A DNA stretch of 6,540 bases, from contig JANYFQ010000660.1 of assembly GCA_025362615.1 (NCBI GenBank), positions 1 through 6,540 of the forward strand. Reading direction: 5' to 3'. Source of the stretch: Hymenobacter sp. (GTDB taxonomy: Bacteria; Bacteroidota; Bacteroidia; Cytophagales; Hymenobacteraceae). Below are positions 6,383 to 6,540 of the stretch, in pieces. Numbering within the stretch: position 1 is the stretch's first letter; each line of letters begins with the position of its first letter. A program made the translations under genes and the position numbers. A model generated the notes under the pieces. That model ran no database searches and was not told where the DNA came from. It saw only the letters and a list, made by a program, of their open reading frames with translations.

Positions 6383-6479
6383 ACCCCAACGGGGTTGCAC
6401 AACCCAGCCGGGGGTTGGCGACCAGCGGGAGCCTACCCCCGGTCACGCAGGCAAGGCGGGCCGAACCCCAACGGGGTTC
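6383..6479. repeat. Hairpin cluster with repeated CCCCAACGGGG units
   Basis: The tail from 6301 to the window end has no supported gene. It carries two copies of CCCCAACGGGGTT, each a small hairpin around an AAC loop: 6383-6395 with 5-bp arms, and 6463-6479 with perfect 7-bp arms (GAACCCC/GGGGTTC). Between them lies a larger hairpin with 11-base arms 6408-6418 and 6432-6442, one T-T mismatch, and a 13-base loop. This flanked-stem layout resembles intergenic repeats that I recall as common in Bacteroidetes, often mis-called as short proteins. An open frame from 6307 to the window edge spans these hairpins and has low-complexity, repeat-like content, so it is not annotated as a gene. Confidence 0.7.
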
Positions 6480-6483
6480 CACA

Positions 6484-6512
6484 GCCGCTGCCCGGTGGCA
6501 CCGGGCAGCGGC
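6484..6512. repeat. Perfect 14-bp inverted repeat
   Basis: The arms GCCGCTGCCCGGTG (6484-6497) and CACCGGGCAGCGGC (6499-6512) are exact reverse complements around a single central G (6498), the strongest hairpin in the window. In RNA the loop would open to at least three bases (GGC). It lies 184 bases after the stop of the secreted-protein gene and is not followed by a T run, so intrinsic termination is possible but not shown. It directly follows the CCCCAACGGGG hairpin cluster and may be part of the same composite element, whose right end may lie outside the window. Confidence 0.75.
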
Positions 6513-6540
6513 GTGTTCCGGCCTCGTTCAACGGCGGTAG

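Noticed and set aside
6383..6479. CRISPR array or tandem repeat
   Set aside because: Only two short repeated units exist, both self-complementary, and there are no regular spacers.
6307..6540. Open frame running to the right edge
   Set aside because: Most of it is the hairpin cluster, and the protein is low-complexity Pro/Arg/Ala. It resembles the spurious short proteins often called over intergenic repeats.

Overview
The window looks like chromosomal DNA from a GC-rich Bacteroidetes, most likely of the Hymenobacter/Cytophagales type. This placement is an inference from protein style: a signal peptidase I with a long insert between its catalytic boxes, an E. coli-type SerA fused behind a phosphoserine phosphatase, genes without clear Shine-Dalgarno sequences, and intergenic spaces filled with short GC-rich hairpins. 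No sequence search was possible.

Layout from left to right: (1) 1-157, non-coding, with two perfect hairpins; (2) lepB, signal peptidase I, plus strand, 158-1330; (3) a small overlapping ParD/ParE-like antitoxin-toxin pair, plus strand, 1348-1820, beginning only 17 bases after lepB; (4) a secreted amidase-signature hydrolase on the minus strand, 1860-3497, convergent with the toxin gene; (5) a 192-base gap holding a roughly 147-base palindromic element whose ends are near-perfect inverted copies of each other; (6) a bifunctional SerB-SerA serine-biosynthesis gene on the minus strand, 3690-5594; (7) a 58-base divergent promoter gap; (8) an unrecognised small secreted protein, plus strand, 5653-6300, of clearly lower G+C than its neighbours; (9) a hairpin-rich non-coding tail, about 6301-6540, running off the window.

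The genes do not form one pathway. LepB is the housekeeping protease that removes signal peptides from Sec- and Tat-exported proteins. The fused SerB-SerA would do the first and last steps of serine synthesis from 3-phosphoglycerate; the middle transaminase SerC is not in the window. The amidase and the small protein each carry an export signal, but neither has a known substrate. The toxin-antitoxin pair looks like a cassette sitting behind lepB.

I see no novel defence or mobile system. The items most worth a second look are the fused SerB-SerA (with an N-to-T change in the last phosphatase motif), the inverted-ended intergenic element, and the hairpin families shared or repeated between intergenic regions. 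There are no tRNA or rRNA genes, transposase genes or CRISPR arrays that I can support.
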